Positions 43,677-53,040 of a stretch of DNA of 64,000 bases are shown piece after piece. The first letter of the stretch is position 1. Each line of letters begins with the position of its first letter. The notes below the pieces were generated by a model. It was not told the DNA's origin, did not search any database, and worked only from the letters and a program-made list of their open reading frames with translations. The position numbers and the translations under genes are program-made. The DNA comes from Rhodoblastus sp963748385 (lineage in GTDB: Bacteria; Pseudomonadota; Alphaproteobacteria; Rhizobiales; Beijerinckiaceae): the NCBI GenBank assembly GCA_963748385.1, contig CAVVIQ010000020.1, positions 372,001 through 436,000 on the forward strand. Direction: 5' to 3'.

Positions 43677-46106
43677 ATGAAATTCCCCCTCTCCTGGCTG
43701 AAAGAGCATCTGGACACCGAGGCCTCGCTCGCAACAATCGTTGAAACCCTGACGAGGATCGGGCTCGAGGTCGAAGCCGTGGAAAATCCGGCCGAGACGC
43801 TTGGCGTGTTCAAAATCGCCGAAATTCTTTCCGCCGCGCCCCATCCCAACGCCGACCGTCTGCGGGTCTGTCAGGTCAGCACGGGGGAGGGAGCGCCCCT
43901 TCAGGTGGTCTGCGGCGCGCCCAACGCGCGCGCCGGGCTAAAAACGGTTTTCGCGCCGCCGGGCGCCTATATCCCGGCCAAGGATTTCACGCTCTCCAAG
44001 GGAGTCATCCGCGGCGTCGAATCGGCCGGCATGATGTGCTCGCCGGAAGAACTGGGGCTTGAAGGGGATTCTTCCGGCATTTTCGAGCTTGCGGCGGAAG
44101 CTCCGGTCGGCGCGGCCTATGCCGCCTTCGCGGGGCTCGACGATCCTGTAATCGAGATCAACCTCACCCCCAACCGCTCGGACGCCGCGAGCGTCTATGG
44201 CGTCGCCCGCGACCTCGCCGCCGCCGGCCTCGGCCGACTGAAGGGAGCGACCGGGGCGCCGGTTCAGGGCAAATTCCCCTGTCCGGTCAAGGTGAACCTC
44301 GATTTCGCGCCGGCTGACGCGCGGCTGGCGCCGATCTTCGCCCTGCGGCTGGTGCGTGGCGTGAAAAACGGCCCGAGCCCGGAATGGCTGCAGAAAAGGC
44401 TGAAAAGCATCGGCCTGCGCCCGATCAACGCCCTGGTGGACATCACCAATTTCCTCACCTTCGATCGCGGGCGGCCTTTGCACGTCTTCGACGCCAACAA
44501 GGTCGCCGGCGATCTCGTCGTGCGCCGCGCCAAGTCCGGTGAAAGCCTGTTGGCGCTCGACGGGCGGACCTATGCGCTCGACGAGAACATGGTAGTCATA
44601 TGTGACCACCACGGCGTCGAATTGCTCGCCGGCGTCATCGGTGGCGAAGCCTCGGGCTGCGACGACGGCACGACCGACGTGCTGATCGAATCGGCTTTGT
44701 GGGATCCCAACAACATCGCCCAGACCGGCAGGAAGCTCGGCGTCGTCTCGGACGCGCGCTATCGTTTCGAGCGCGGCGTCGATCCCGCCTTCGTTCTGCC
44801 CGGCCTCGAACTGGCGACGGAGTTCGTCCTGAAGCTCTGCGGCGGCGAGCCTTCGGAAGCCGTCGTCGCCGGCCGCGTCCCGGCGCCGCCCGCCGGCATT
44901 TCCTTCCCCCTGAGCGAGGTCGAGCGTATGACCGGCCTGAAGCTCGACGCCAGCGAAATGGTCGGGGCGCTGGAAAAGCTCGGCTTTTCGGTCGCCGGGC
45001 AGAGCTCCAATTTTGGCCATGTCCATGTCCGCGCGCCGAGCTGGCGCCCCGACATCGAGGGCAAGGCCGACCTGGTCGAGGAAATCGTCCGCATCGCCGG
45101 GCTCGACCGCATCGACTCGGTTCCGTTTCCCCGCGACGCTGCGGTCGCCGGGCCGGTGCTGACCGTGTTGCAGCGCCGGGTGCGCGCTTCGCGCCGGGCG
45201 CTCGCCGCGCGCGGCATGGTCGAGGCGGTGACCTGGTCCTTCGTCGGCAAGGAGGAGGCCGAGATTTTCGGCGGCGGCAGGCCGGAGCTCGCGTTGGCCA
45301 ATCCGATCGCCGCCGATCTTTCCGACATGCGGCCGAGCCTGCTGCCCGGCCTCATCAGGGGCGCCAAGGCCAACGCCGCGCGCGGCTTCGGCGATGTCGC
45401 CCTGTTCGAGGTCGGCCAGATTTTCCAGTCGGACGAAGAAGACAGGCAATATGCCGCCGCCGCCGGCCTGCGCCGGGGGACGGCGAAAGCTTCGGGCGCG
45501 GGGCGCCATTGGAGCGACAAGGCGGCGCCGGTTGACGTGTTCGACGCCAAGGCCGACGTTATGGCGCTGCTGTCGACGCTGGGCGTCGCGGCGGGCGCCG
45601 TGCAGGTCGTCCCCGGCGGTCCGGATTTTCTGCATCCCGGCCGCTCCGCGAGCCTGCAGTTCGGCCCGCGCCATATCGTCGGCTGGTTCGGCGAGCTGCA
45701 TCCCGGGGCTCTGGAGGTTTTCGACGCGACGGGTCCGATCGTCGCCTTCGAACTGCTGCTCGACGTCCTGCCGCCGCCGAAGCCCAAACCGACCAAGGCG
45801 CGTCCAAAACTCGAACTGTCGGATTTCCAGCCGGTCGAGCGCGATTTCGCCTTCATCGTCGACAAGAATGTCAAGGCGGCCGATCTGATCAAGGCGGCTC
45901 AGGGCGCGGACCGGACGCTCATCGTCCAGGTCGGGGTGTTCGATCTCTACGAGGGGCCGGGCGTTCCCGATGGCAAGAAATCCATGGCCCTGAACGTCAT
46001 TCTCCAGCCGCGCGAAAAAACGCTGACCGACGCCGAGATCGAGGCCGTCGCGGCGAAGGTCGTCGCGGAGGCGGGCAAGAAGACCGGCGCGGTCCTGCGC
46101 GGCTGA
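43677..46106 (+). CDS. pheT: phenylalanine-tRNA ligase beta subunit
   Basis: 809 residues in the PheT order: N-terminal tRNA-binding (OB) domain with NADRLRVCQVSTG, B3/B4 editing domain with NRSDAASVYGVARDL, B5 segment ISFPLSEVERMTGLKLD, catalytic-like core and C-terminal anticodon-binding domain (RDFAFIVDKNVKAADL, LYEGPGVPDGKKSMALNVILQ). Its ATG follows AAGGAAAG and is close behind the membrane protein gene. The full length is intact. Confidence 0.97.
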   Translation: MKFPLSWLKEHLDTEASLATIVETLTRIGLEVEAVENPAETLGVFKIAEILSAAPHPNADRLRVCQVSTGEGAPLQVVCGAPNARAGLKTVFAPPGAYIPAKDFTLSKGVIRGVESAGMMCSPEELGLEGDSSGIFELAAEAPVGAAYAAFAGLDDPVIEINLTPNRSDAASVYGVARDLAAAGLGRLKGATGAPVQGKFPCPVKVNLDFAPADARLAPIFALRLVRGVKNGPSPEWLQKRLKSIGLRPINALVDITNFLTFDRGRPLHVFDANKVAGDLVVRRAKSGESLLALDGRTYALDENMVVICDHHGVELLAGVIGGEASGCDDGTTDVLIESALWDPNNIAQTGRKLGVVSDARYRFERGVDPAFVLPGLELATEFVLKLCGGEPSEAVVAGRVPAPPAGISFPLSEVERMTGLKLDASEMVGALEKLGFSVAGQSSNFGHVHVRAPSWRPDIEGKADLVEEIVRIAGLDRIDSVPFPRDAAVAGPVLTVLQRRVRASRRALAARGMVEAVTWSFVGKEEAEIFGGGRPELALANPIAADLSDMRPSLLPGLIRGAKANAARGFGDVALFEVGQIFQSDEEDRQYAAAAGLRRGTAKASGAGRHWSDKAAPVDVFDAKADVMALLSTLGVAAGAVQVVPGGPDFLHPGRSASLQFGPRHIVGWFGELHPGALEVFDATGPIVAFELLLDVLPPPKPKPTKARPKLELSDFQPVERDFAFIVDKNVKAADLIKAAQGADRTLIVQVGVFDLYEGPGVPDGKKSMALNVILQPREKTLTDAEIEAVAAKVVAEAGKKTGAVLRG

Positions 46107-46135
46107 CTTTTGCACGGCATTCGGGGGAGGGGAGC

Positions 46136-46900
46136 ATGGCGCAAGGATTCTGCTGGGTCGAGCTGCTGACGAGCGATATCGACGCGGCGGAGGTTTTCTA
46201 CGAGGCCGTTTTCGGCTGGACCTGCGCGGCGCCGGGCCATGCCCAGCGCGACTACCGCATTTTCTTTCACGAGGGCGATGCGGCGGCCGGTCTGATGCTG
46301 CTTCCCGAAGAAGCCAAGGCGCAGGGCGCGCGTCCCTCCTGGTTCGGCTATATCGCCTCGCCCGACGTGGACGCCGACGCCGCGGGAATCGTCGCGGCCG
46401 GCGGCCGGCTGTTCCGCGCGCCGGAGACATTGGACAGGATCGGCCGTTTCGCAGTGGTGGGCGATCCGCAAGGCGCGCCGTTCGCGCTCTGGACCGACCT
46501 GAGGGACGCGAACCTGCCCGACCGCGCCCCGATGACGGTCGGCCACGCCGGCTGGCACGAGCTTTTCTGCGACGATGTCGAACAGGCCTTCGCCTTCTAT
46601 TCCGCGCGTTTCGGCTGGACCAGGGGCGAGGCGCACGACATGGGGCCGATGGGCGTCTATCAGCTTTTCGCGACGGGCGGGGTGCCGATCGGCGGCATGG
46701 TGAAGCGCCAGCCGGCCATTCCGCATCCGTTCTGGAACCATTATTTCACCGTCGCCGGGCTCGACGCCACGCTGGAAAGGGTCGCCAGGGCCGGCGGAAA
46801 GATCGCCCACGGGCCGGTCGAGGTTCCCGGCGGCGCCTGGATCGCGCAATGTTTCGACCCCCAGGGCGCGTTTTTCTCTCTGGTTGCGGCCAAGCGCTGA
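46136..46900 (+). CDS. two-domain VOC (glyoxalase/bleomycin-resistance) protein
   Basis: 254 residues made of two VOC domains. The first is FCWVELLTSDIDAAEVFYEAVFGWTCA to GDPQGAPFALW (residues 1-125), the second HAGWHELFCDDVEQAFAFYSARFGWTRG to CFDPQGAFFSLVA. Both have the paired beta-alpha-beta-beta-beta units and the late DPQG strand of the metal site. Members are often annotated as glyoxalase or antibiotic-binding but the ligand is unknown. Its stop overlaps the start of the next small gene. Confidence 0.86.
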   Translation: MAQGFCWVELLTSDIDAAEVFYEAVFGWTCAAPGHAQRDYRIFFHEGDAAAGLMLLPEEAKAQGARPSWFGYIASPDVDADAAGIVAAGGRLFRAPETLDRIGRFAVVGDPQGAPFALWTDLRDANLPDRAPMTVGHAGWHELFCDDVEQAFAFYSARFGWTRGEAHDMGPMGVYQLFATGGVPIGGMVKRQPAIPHPFWNHYFTVAGLDATLERVARAGGKIAHGPVEVPGGAWIAQCFDPQGAFFSLVAAKR

Positions 46901-47184
46901 TGGCTCGTCTCGCCCTCGCCCTCCTGCTGCTCGCCGCCGCGCCGCTTTCCGTCATGGCGGCCGGCGATCCTTGCGCCAAATTCAAGGACGCCGACGCCTA
47001 TAATTCCTGCCTCGCGAGTTCGGGGCCCGTGTTCCATGAGGGGCGGTTCAAGCAGGGGCCGCGCGCCGGCGACGCGCCCGAAAAAGCCCGGCATGGGAGG
47101 ACGCATCGCAAGGCCAGGTCCAGAAAGGGCGGCGGACGCCATTCCCACGGCCGGGTGCGCATAAAGATCTATCCGGGCGAGTAA
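46900..47184 (+). CDS. small secreted basic protein, unknown function
   Basis: 94 residues starting at an ATG that overlaps the TGA of the VOC gene. An N-terminal signal peptide (ARLALALLLLAAAPLSVMAAG) is followed by CAKFKDADAYNSCLASSGP, a two-Cys segment, and then a very basic Arg/His/Gly tail (RTHRKARSRKGGGRHSHG). It may be a disulfide-bonded envelope peptide. I recognise no family. Confidence 0.65.
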   Translation: MARLALALLLLAAAPLSVMAAGDPCAKFKDADAYNSCLASSGPVFHEGRFKQGPRAGDAPEKARHGRTHRKARSRKGGGRHSHGRVRIKIYPGE

Positions 47185-47191
47185 GCGCCGT

Positions 47192-47641
47192 TTATTCCGC
47201 CCCGGACCGGTCGAGCTTCGCCAGCGCGGCGGAATCCGGATATTCGGAAAATTCGACCACCAGACCGTCGCGGAAGCGAACAAAATCGCAGACGTCGATG
47301 GAAATGACCTCGCCGGTTCCGCGATTGCGCAGTGTCGCGGTGCGATGAACCGCGGCGCGGTCGCCGTCGATCACCAGTTCGTGGATGATCGAATCGAGAT
47401 TGTCGTACATCGTCTCGATGGTCGCCAGCATATGAGCGACGAGCGCCTTGCCGCGCGCGGGACGCGAAAAGGGATAAAGCGTCCAGCCGCCGCGGACATT
47501 GTAGTGGATGTCCTCCGCGGCATATTCGATGATCCCGGACGCGTCGCCCTTCGCGCGCCGCTCGAAGATCGTGCGGATGCGATGTTCGATCAGTTCCCGG
47601 TCCAGAACGCCGAGTTTGTGCAGGGTTTCCTCGCTTTGCAC
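47192..47641 (-). CDS. NTF2-like (SnoaL/DUF4440 type) protein
   Basis: 149 residues of the cone-shaped NTF2-like fold. RTIFERRAKGDASGIIEYAAEDIHYNVRGG is the first helix-turn, ALVAHMLATIETMYDNLDSIIHELVIDGD the central part and VISIDVCDFVRFRDGLVVEFSEYPDSAAL the closing strands. These proteins are isomerases, dehydratases or binding proteins; no active-site pair can be assigned. It lies 14 bp after the fumarase gene and is probably co-transcribed. Confidence 0.78.
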   Translation of the reverse strand: MQSEETLHKLGVLDRELIEHRIRTIFERRAKGDASGIIEYAAEDIHYNVRGGWTLYPFSRPARGKALVAHMLATIETMYDNLDSIIHELVIDGDRAAVHRTATLRNRGTGEVISIDVCDFVRFRDGLVVEFSEYPDSAALAKLDRSGAE

Positions 47642-47655
47642 CCTTGTCTCCGATC

Positions 47656-49272
47656 TCAGGACAGATGAAGTTCCCTGAAAAAGTCATTGCCCTTGTCATC
47701 GACGACGATAAAGGCCGGGAAGTCCTCGACTTCGATCTTCCAGATCGCCTCCATGCCGAGCTCGGGATATTCCAGCAGTTCGACTCGTCTGATGCAATCC
47801 TGGGCGAGGCGCGCGGCCGGCCCGCCGATAGAGCCGAGATAGAAGCCGCCGTGCTTCTTGCAGGCCTCGGTGACGCTTCCTGAGCGATTGCCCTTGGCGA
47901 GCATGACCAGTGAGCCGCCGTGTGACTGGAACAAATCGACAAAGGAGTCCATGCGCCCTGCCGTGGTCGGGCCGAACGAGCCGGAGGCGTATCCCGCCGG
48001 CGTCTTGGCCGGGCCGGCGTAATAGACGGGATGGTTCCTGAAATAATCCGGCATCGGCTCGCCCGCCTCCAGCCGCTCGCGGATCTTGGCGTGGGCGAGG
48101 TCGCGGGCGACGACGATCGTCCCGGTGAGCGACAAGCGGGTCTTGACCGGATATCGGGTCAAGATCGCCAGAATGTCCTTCATCGGCCGGTCGAGGTCGA
48201 TCTTGACCACGGGCCCGCCCAGAGCCGCCTCGTCGACATGGGGCAGATATCTGACCGGATCGCGCTCAAGCTCCTCGATGAACACGCCGTCTTTGGTGAT
48301 TTTTCCAAGCGCCTGGCGGTCGGCCGAGCAGGACACGCCAATGCCGATCGGCAGCGACGCGCCATGACGGGGCAGGCGGATCACGCGTACGTCATGGCAG
48401 AAATATTTGCCGCCGAATTGCGCGCCGACGCCGAGGTCCTGCGTGAGCTTGTGAACTTCGGCCTCCAAATTGAGGTCACGGAAGGCGTGGCCGTCCTCGC
48501 CGCCCTCGGTCGGCAGGCTGTCCAGAAAACGGGCCGAGGCGAGTTTGACCGTCTTCAGGTTCAGCTCGGCGGAGAGGCCGCCGATGACGATGGCGAGGTG
48601 ATAGGGCGGGCACGCGGCGGTGCCGAGCCCCAGAATTTGCTTTTTCAGCACCTCCAGCAGCCGGTCGTGGCTCAGCATGGAGGGCGTTCCCTGGACGAGG
48701 TAGGTCTTGTTGGCCGAGCCGCCGCCCTTGGCCATGAACAGGAATTTGTACGAATCCTCGCCCTCCTCGAAGATGTCGATCTGGGCGGGGAGGTTGGTCC
48801 GGGTGTTCCTCTCCTCGAACATGGAGAGCGCCGCCAGCTGCGAATAGCGCAGGTTTTTCTTCTCATAGGCGTCCTTGACGCCCTGTGCGAGCGCGGCCTC
48901 GTCCGCGCCGCTGGTGAAAACGCGGCGGCCTTTTTTTCCCATGATGATCGCGGTGCCGGTGTCCTGGCACATGGGCAGCACGCCGCCGGCGGCGATATTG
49001 GCGTTTTTCAACAGGTCGAAGGCGACGAATTGGTCGTTGGAGGTCGCTTCCGGATCGTCGAGGATCTTGCGCAACTGCGCGAGATGGCCGGGGCGCAGCA
49101 GATGATTGATGTCGATCATCGCGGCTTCGGCGAGCAGGCGCAAAGCCTCGGGCTCGACGACCAGAATGTCCTCGCCCTCGAATTTCGCCACTCGCACGCC
49201 CTGGTCGGAAATTTTCCGGTAGGGCGTTTCGTCTTTTCCGAGGGGGAAGAGCGGAGAATAGGCGGAGATCAT
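47656..49272 (-). CDS. fumarate hydratase class I (iron-sulfur)
   Basis: 538 residues of the [4Fe-4S] class I fumarase, which interconverts fumarate and malate. The three cluster cysteines are in PMCQDTGTAI, GTAACPPYH and VSCSADRQ. RNTRTNLPAQIDIF and the C-terminal half with TTAGRMDSFVDLFQSHGG and EDFPAFIVVDDKGND match FumA/FumB of E. coli. Start at ATG 49272 (ISAYSPLFPLGKDE) is preferred over the longer frame. Oxygen sensitivity of this enzyme is notable in an organism with a bd oxidase. Confidence 0.95.
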   Translation of the reverse strand: MISAYSPLFPLGKDETPYRKISDQGVRVAKFEGEDILVVEPEALRLLAEAAMIDINHLLRPGHLAQLRKILDDPEATSNDQFVAFDLLKNANIAAGGVLPMCQDTGTAIIMGKKGRRVFTSGADEAALAQGVKDAYEKKNLRYSQLAALSMFEERNTRTNLPAQIDIFEEGEDSYKFLFMAKGGGSANKTYLVQGTPSMLSHDRLLEVLKKQILGLGTAACPPYHLAIVIGGLSAELNLKTVKLASARFLDSLPTEGGEDGHAFRDLNLEAEVHKLTQDLGVGAQFGGKYFCHDVRVIRLPRHGASLPIGIGVSCSADRQALGKITKDGVFIEELERDPVRYLPHVDEAALGGPVVKIDLDRPMKDILAILTRYPVKTRLSLTGTIVVARDLAHAKIRERLEAGEPMPDYFRNHPVYYAGPAKTPAGYASGSFGPTTAGRMDSFVDLFQSHGGSLVMLAKGNRSGSVTEACKKHGGFYLGSIGGPAARLAQDCIRRVELLEYPELGMEAIWKIEVEDFPAFIVVDDKGNDFFRELHLS

Positions 49273-49443
49273 GGCGGCGATTCCGTGGGTCTTGAGTCTG
49301 AACGCTCTTAGTCTTTCGCGTCGGCCATTCCAAGCGGGCCATTCGGACAAGCGGGCCCGTCGCCCGGGAACTCTTTCCAGTCACGGGCGTTTGCTCGAGC
49401 GCGGATCGACGCGTCGCGTTTCTGAATATTCGGGAGGGGCCTG

Positions 49444-49671
49444 ATGAAAAAACGCAATCTTGCCATGGCCGTTGCGGCAATGATGATCGTCGCGCCGATG
49501 GGCCTGGGCGCAAACGCCCAAAGCACGCGGGCGGCGGCCGATATCGGCGTTGGGACGCAGAATTTCACGCCGATCCAGAAGGCGGCTTGCGGGCCACGCT
49601 GGGGACGGTGGTGCGGGCCTTTCCATCGCCGTGTCTGCGGTCGGTGGCGTTGCTGGTGCGCTCCCTGCTGA
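49444..49671 (+). CDS. small secreted Cys/Trp-rich protein, unknown function
   Basis: 75 residues from ATG 49444 behind GGGAGGGG. A signal peptide (KKRNLAMAVAAMMIVAPMG, end ANAQ) is followed by a short tail, rich in Cys, Trp and Arg (CGPRWGRWCGP, VCGRWRCWCAPC). Its end overlaps the non-conserved tail of vsr by about 100 bp in convergent orientation. The composition recalls small secreted proteins of Hyphomicrobiales, but the family is unknown and the last third may be misread. Confidence 0.55.
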   Translation: MKKRNLAMAVAAMMIVAPMGLGANAQSTRAAADIGVGTQNFTPIQKAACGPRWGRWCGPFHRRVCGRWRCWCAPC

Positions 49672-50070
49672 GGGGGCCGTGCGCCGCCCCGATGAAGGCG
49701 CGCAGCCTCTCCGCCAGCGCCGCCTCGTCGCGGGTTTCGCATTCCCAGATCGTCAGCACTCGAAACCCATTTCGGCATAGGCCGCGCGATGCTTTTCGTC
49801 GCGCGCGCGGTTGCGGGCGATTTTTGCGCGCCAATAATCGGCGTTCGTCTTGGGCAGGCGCGCGCCGCGCTTGCAGTCATGGCCGTGCCAGAAACAGCCA
49901 TGGACGAAAATGACCTTTTTCCGGCCCGGAAAAGCGATGTCGGGCGCCCCGGGGAGGTCGCGGCGATGAAGGCGGTAACCGGGCGCAATGCCGCGCAAGA
50001 TTTTCCGCACGACGCGCTCGGGCGTGGTGTCGCGTCCCTTGACGGCGCGCATGACATCGGAACGCTCCAT
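49565..50070 (-). pseudogene. vsr: very short patch repair endonuclease Vsr, frameshifted
   Basis: The N-terminal 100 residues are normal Vsr: RSDVMRAVKGRDTTPERVVRKIL, LHRRDLPGAPDIAFPGRKKVIFVHGCFWHGHDC (metal-site Asp and zinc Cys/His) and NADYWRAKIARNRARD. One base is missing at about 49761-49768, and the family C-terminus (FRVLTIWECETRD) resumes in another frame. Vsr nicks T-G mismatches made by deamination of 5-methylcytosine and normally sits beside a cytosine methyltransferase, which is not in this window. The tail beyond residue 140 is not conserved. Confidence 0.85.
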
Positions 50071-50079
50071 CGCGTCCTG

Positions 50080-50403
50080 TCACCCGTTGGGCGGCGGCAG
50101 CAAAAGCATGTCCTCGGTCTTGTGCGCGATCAGGCTTTTGGCCTTTTCCGCGACGATCGCGAGAATCCAGGGCAGTTCGAGCGAGACGCGCACGCAATCG
50201 GGCAGGAAATCGAAGGCGCCCTTGAGCGAATGGCCCATGGCGCTGATGACGAGATCGGCGTGCATGTCGTTCCATTCGACCTGAGCGAAGGAAAGCTGCT
50301 CGCCATATTTCGCCTTCATCTCCTCGATGCCGGCCTTAACCCGCCTTTTGGCTTCCTCGGCGCCCAGGCCATGTTTCACATCGACGCTGACGATCTGTCC
50401 CAT
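50080..50403 (-). CDS. polyhydroxyalkanoic acid system family protein
   Basis: 107 residues: SVDVKHGLGAEEAKRRVKAGIEEMKAKYG at the start, HADLVISAMGHSLKGAFDFLPDCVRVSLELPWILAIV in the middle and the tail with AEKAKSLIAHKTEDML match the PHA granule-associated family (PHA_gran_rgn). It probably coats or regulates polyester granules. Start ATG 50403. It is separated from puuD by a hairpin terminator. Confidence 0.85.
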   Translation of the reverse strand: MGQIVSVDVKHGLGAEEAKRRVKAGIEEMKAKYGEQLSFAQVEWNDMHADLVISAMGHSLKGAFDFLPDCVRVSLELPWILAIVAEKAKSLIAHKTEDMLLLPPPNG

Positions 50404-50454
50404 TCCGCCGCTCCCGCTTCGCAAGGATCCGCAAGGAGGTAATGGCCCTGATGC

Positions 50455-50482
50455 AAAAAAGCCAGCGGCGGGCCGGCTTTTC
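50455..50482 (-). terminator. terminator after puuD
   Basis: On the minus strand AAAGCCGGC / GCTGGCTTT pair with one G-T and a 5-base loop and are followed by TTTTTT. It starts just after the corrected stop codon of puuD (50484). Confidence 0.75.
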
Positions 50483-50483
50483 C

Positions 50484-51688
50484 TTATTGCTCGCCGCCTT
50501 CGGCCCAACGGATCAGCAGGTTCTTGTCCGCCGCGTCGAGCCGGCCGCCGCGCCCGGCGGCGGCATGGCGCGGGAAAAAACCGCCGCCCGCAGGATTTCC
50601 GCGCGATGCTTTTCCACATTGCCGGACCGCGAGATATCCAGCCCGCCCGCCGCATGGGCGAGGCCATCGATCTGCGGATGCGCCGCGTGGCAGGGGACAC
50701 AGCGGACGTCGATCACGGCTTGCGCCTGAGCTTCGCTCGGCCGCATCGCCAGCGCGATCGCTTCGGAAGCGTCGCTCGCCTGTCGCTCGGCGGACGGCGC
50801 GACGGGCCAGGCGAGGGCGAAGGCGAGCACGAAACTGGCGACCGCCGCCGCGCTCAATTTCCAGTCCATGCCAAGCCCGCGCAGATTTTTCAGCCAGACC
50901 CGGCGAATCAGGAAAAAGCCGGCGATCAGCAGGATCGCCGCGCCGCCGTTATTGGGCCCCGCGAACAGCAGCGGCGCATGGCCGGACATCATGAAGAAAA
51001 TCGTCGGCAGAGCGAGATATTGATTATGGAGGGCGCGGGTCCCTGCATTTCGGGCGTCGGCCTCGTCGCCGGGCAGGCCGGCGCGCAAGGCTTTCAGCCG
51101 CCGTTTTTGCGCCGGGACGATCATATGGGCGATATTGGCCGTCATGATCGTGGCGAGATGGGCGCCGATCAGCGGATAAGCGGCGCGCCCGGCGAAAACA
51201 TGGGTCAGGATCAGGGCGAGGAAGCCGCAGAAGATGAACAGGCCCCACAGCAGCGCGTCGCCGCACAGGCCGCTTTTCCTGCAAAGCAGGTCATAGGCGA
51301 GCCAGCTCAGGGCCAGAGGAAGAATCGCGGCGGCGACGGCCGCCCAAGGCGCCGCGTCCCATAAGGCCGGGTCGATCAGATAGAGTTTGGGCGCGGCGCA
51401 GAAGACCATGCACAACAGCGCGAAGCCGCTCGCCCAGGTCGCATAGGTCTCCCATTTGAAATGCAGCGCCTTCTCGCTCTCGTCGGCGTCCGTCGCGCGC
51501 GTCAGGCGGTAGCCGAGCCCGGCGTGCAGGAACAGGGTCTGCGGCGTCGAATCCTTGGCCCGGGGTTTCAGCGCCAGCTCGAGCTTCAGCAAAGCGAAGG
51601 CGGAGCCGACCCAGAGAATGGCGGCGACCACATGGGCCCAGCGCATCAGCAAAGTCACGTCATCCAGGGCGACGGCGAAGAAATCCAT
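50484..51688 (-). pseudogene. puuD: urate-oxidase-type membrane protein with cytochrome c domain (PuuD), frameshifted near the end
   Basis: From ATG 51688 about 390 residues run in one frame: at least eight hydrophobic helices (VTLLMRWAHVVAAILWVGSAFALLKLEL first), then a cytochrome c motif VRCVPCHAAHP. This is the PuuD-type urate hydroxylase family (membrane domain plus C-terminal cytochrome c), which oxidises urate and passes electrons to the respiratory chain. After MPPPGAA the frame stops early at 50513, whereas the next frame ends with RLDAADKNLLIRWAEGGEQ and stop at 50484, the correct family end. The shift is at about 50538-50545. Probably a sequence error. No other purine genes adjoin it. 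Confidence 0.85.
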
Positions 51689-51694
51689 GGCGCC

Positions 51695-52358
51695 TCAATC
51701 CCCTGCTTGTTCCCCGCGACGATACCACTGGTAAAATCCGAGGACGATGACGAAGCTGGAGAGCGCCCCGAACAGGACATCGGATAGGTAATGGCCGCCG
51801 AAGGCCATGCGCAGCAGGCCCGTGGCGAGGGTGAAGAGCACGGCGGCGGCCACCGCGGCCGCGCGCGCCGGCGGCGGCGTCAGCAAGGCGGGGGCGAGGG
51901 TCCAGGCGGCGGTCGCGGCCTCGCCCGAGACGAAAGAGCAATTATGCCCGCATTGGCCGGAAAAGCTGTCATAGGGCTGGAAGGCCCAGGGGCCGCCGAA
52001 AGGCGAGCGTCTGTTCCGGGCGCGGCCGGTGCGAAATTTCCTTGAGCACGCCATTGACCAGCAGGCCGGGGCCGAGCGCGAGCGTCGCGACCAGAAAAAC
52101 CACGGCGCGCCCATCGGGGCCGCGCGCGATCCATCCCAGCCGCCTGGCGAGCGCCGCGATCAGGACGGCGGCGAGCAGCACATAGGGCGCGTCATAGAAA
52201 AAACGCCGGAAACCATCGCCCGCCGGCGTGCGGCCGATGAAATGGCCTGAGCGATAGAAAAGCGCCGCGGCGTCGAGATCGAGCTGCGGCCATAGCGCGA
52301 ACAGCGCGAAGGAAAAAATCACGCCGGCGAGAAGAAAGATCAGGAAATGGCGCGACAC
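51695..52358 (-). pseudogene. PAP2-family phosphatase, frameshifted
   Basis: The first frame (GTG 52358) encodes a membrane phosphatidic-acid-phosphatase-like protein up to LKEISHRPRPEQTLAF, the first motif of the active site. One extra A at about 51999-52001 shifts the frame, after which GGPWAFQPYDSFSGQCGHNCSFVSGEA (motif 2, with the catalytic-type FVSGEA) and FGGHYLSDVLFGAL (motif 3) follow in another frame to the stop at 51695. Together they make about 220 residues. Such enzymes dephosphorylate lipid phosphates such as undecaprenyl diphosphate. It lies 6 bp from puuD. Confidence 0.85.
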
Positions 52359-52441
52359 GGCGGTCCTTGCGGCTGGCGAACATTCCTGCTTTAGACGAAA
52401 TACGCGCCAGGCCTCAAGCGGGTCGAAGGAAAGGGACGGAC

Positions 52442-53038
52442 ATGCCGGAAATGGATTTCTGGTACGAATTCGCCAGCACCTATTCCTATCTGGCCGCGAT
52501 GCGCGCCGAACCCATGGCGCTTTCCGCCGGCGTGCGCCTGCGCTGGCGCCCCTTGCTGCTCGGCCCGATTTTCGCGGCGCAGGGCTGGAACAACTCGCCG
52601 TTCAATATTTATCCCGCCAAGGGCCGCTATATGTGGCGGGACATGGAACGGATCTGCGCGGCGCGCGGTCTCGCCTTCCGGCGGCCCGATCCGTTCCCGC
52701 AGAACACATTGCTGGCCGCGCGGCTCGCGCTCGCGGTCCCGGACGAAAAGCGCGCCGCTTTCAGCCGGCGCGTCTTTCTCGCCGAATTCGCGGATGGCCA
52801 TGAAATTTCCGACGCGCGGGTCCTGGCCGGGCTGCTTTCGGAACTGGGCCTGCCCGCCGAAGACCTTTTGGCGCGGGCGAAATCGGACGAGATCAAGGCG
52901 AGGCTTCGCGCAGAGACGCAGGCCGCGCAGGCGGCCGGCGTTTTCGGCGCGCCGGCCTTTGTGACGGCGGACGGGGAATTGTTCTGGGGCGACGACCGAT
53001 TCGAACAGGCGCTCGACTGGGCGGGCGGAAAAGGTTGA
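52442..53038 (+). CDS. DsbA-fold 2-hydroxychromene-2-carboxylate isomerase family protein
   Basis: 198 residues: DFWYEFASTYSYLAAMRAE is the first strand-helix, with the Ser that replaces the redox Cys in kappa-class glutathione transferases and hydroxychromene isomerases. LGPIFAAQGWNNSPFN and AAQAAGVFGAPAFVTADGELFWGDDRF are the substrate and C-terminal signatures. It should use glutathione for an isomerisation in aromatic catabolism, but in this isolated setting the substrate is unknown. Start ATG 52442. It is followed directly by moeB. Confidence 0.87.
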   Translation: MPEMDFWYEFASTYSYLAAMRAEPMALSAGVRLRWRPLLLGPIFAAQGWNNSPFNIYPAKGRYMWRDMERICAARGLAFRRPDPFPQNTLLAARLALAVPDEKRAAFSRRVFLAEFADGHEISDARVLAGLLSELGLPAEDLLARAKSDEIKARLRAETQAAQAAGVFGAPAFVTADGELFWGDDRFEQALDWAGGKG

Positions 53039-53040
53039 AC

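Noticed and set aside
50442..50729. Plus-strand frame with a perfect AAGGAGGT and ATG
   Set aside because: The ribosome-binding site is attractive, but the frame crosses the puuD terminator and lies antisense to the puuD C-terminus, with unlikely residue composition.
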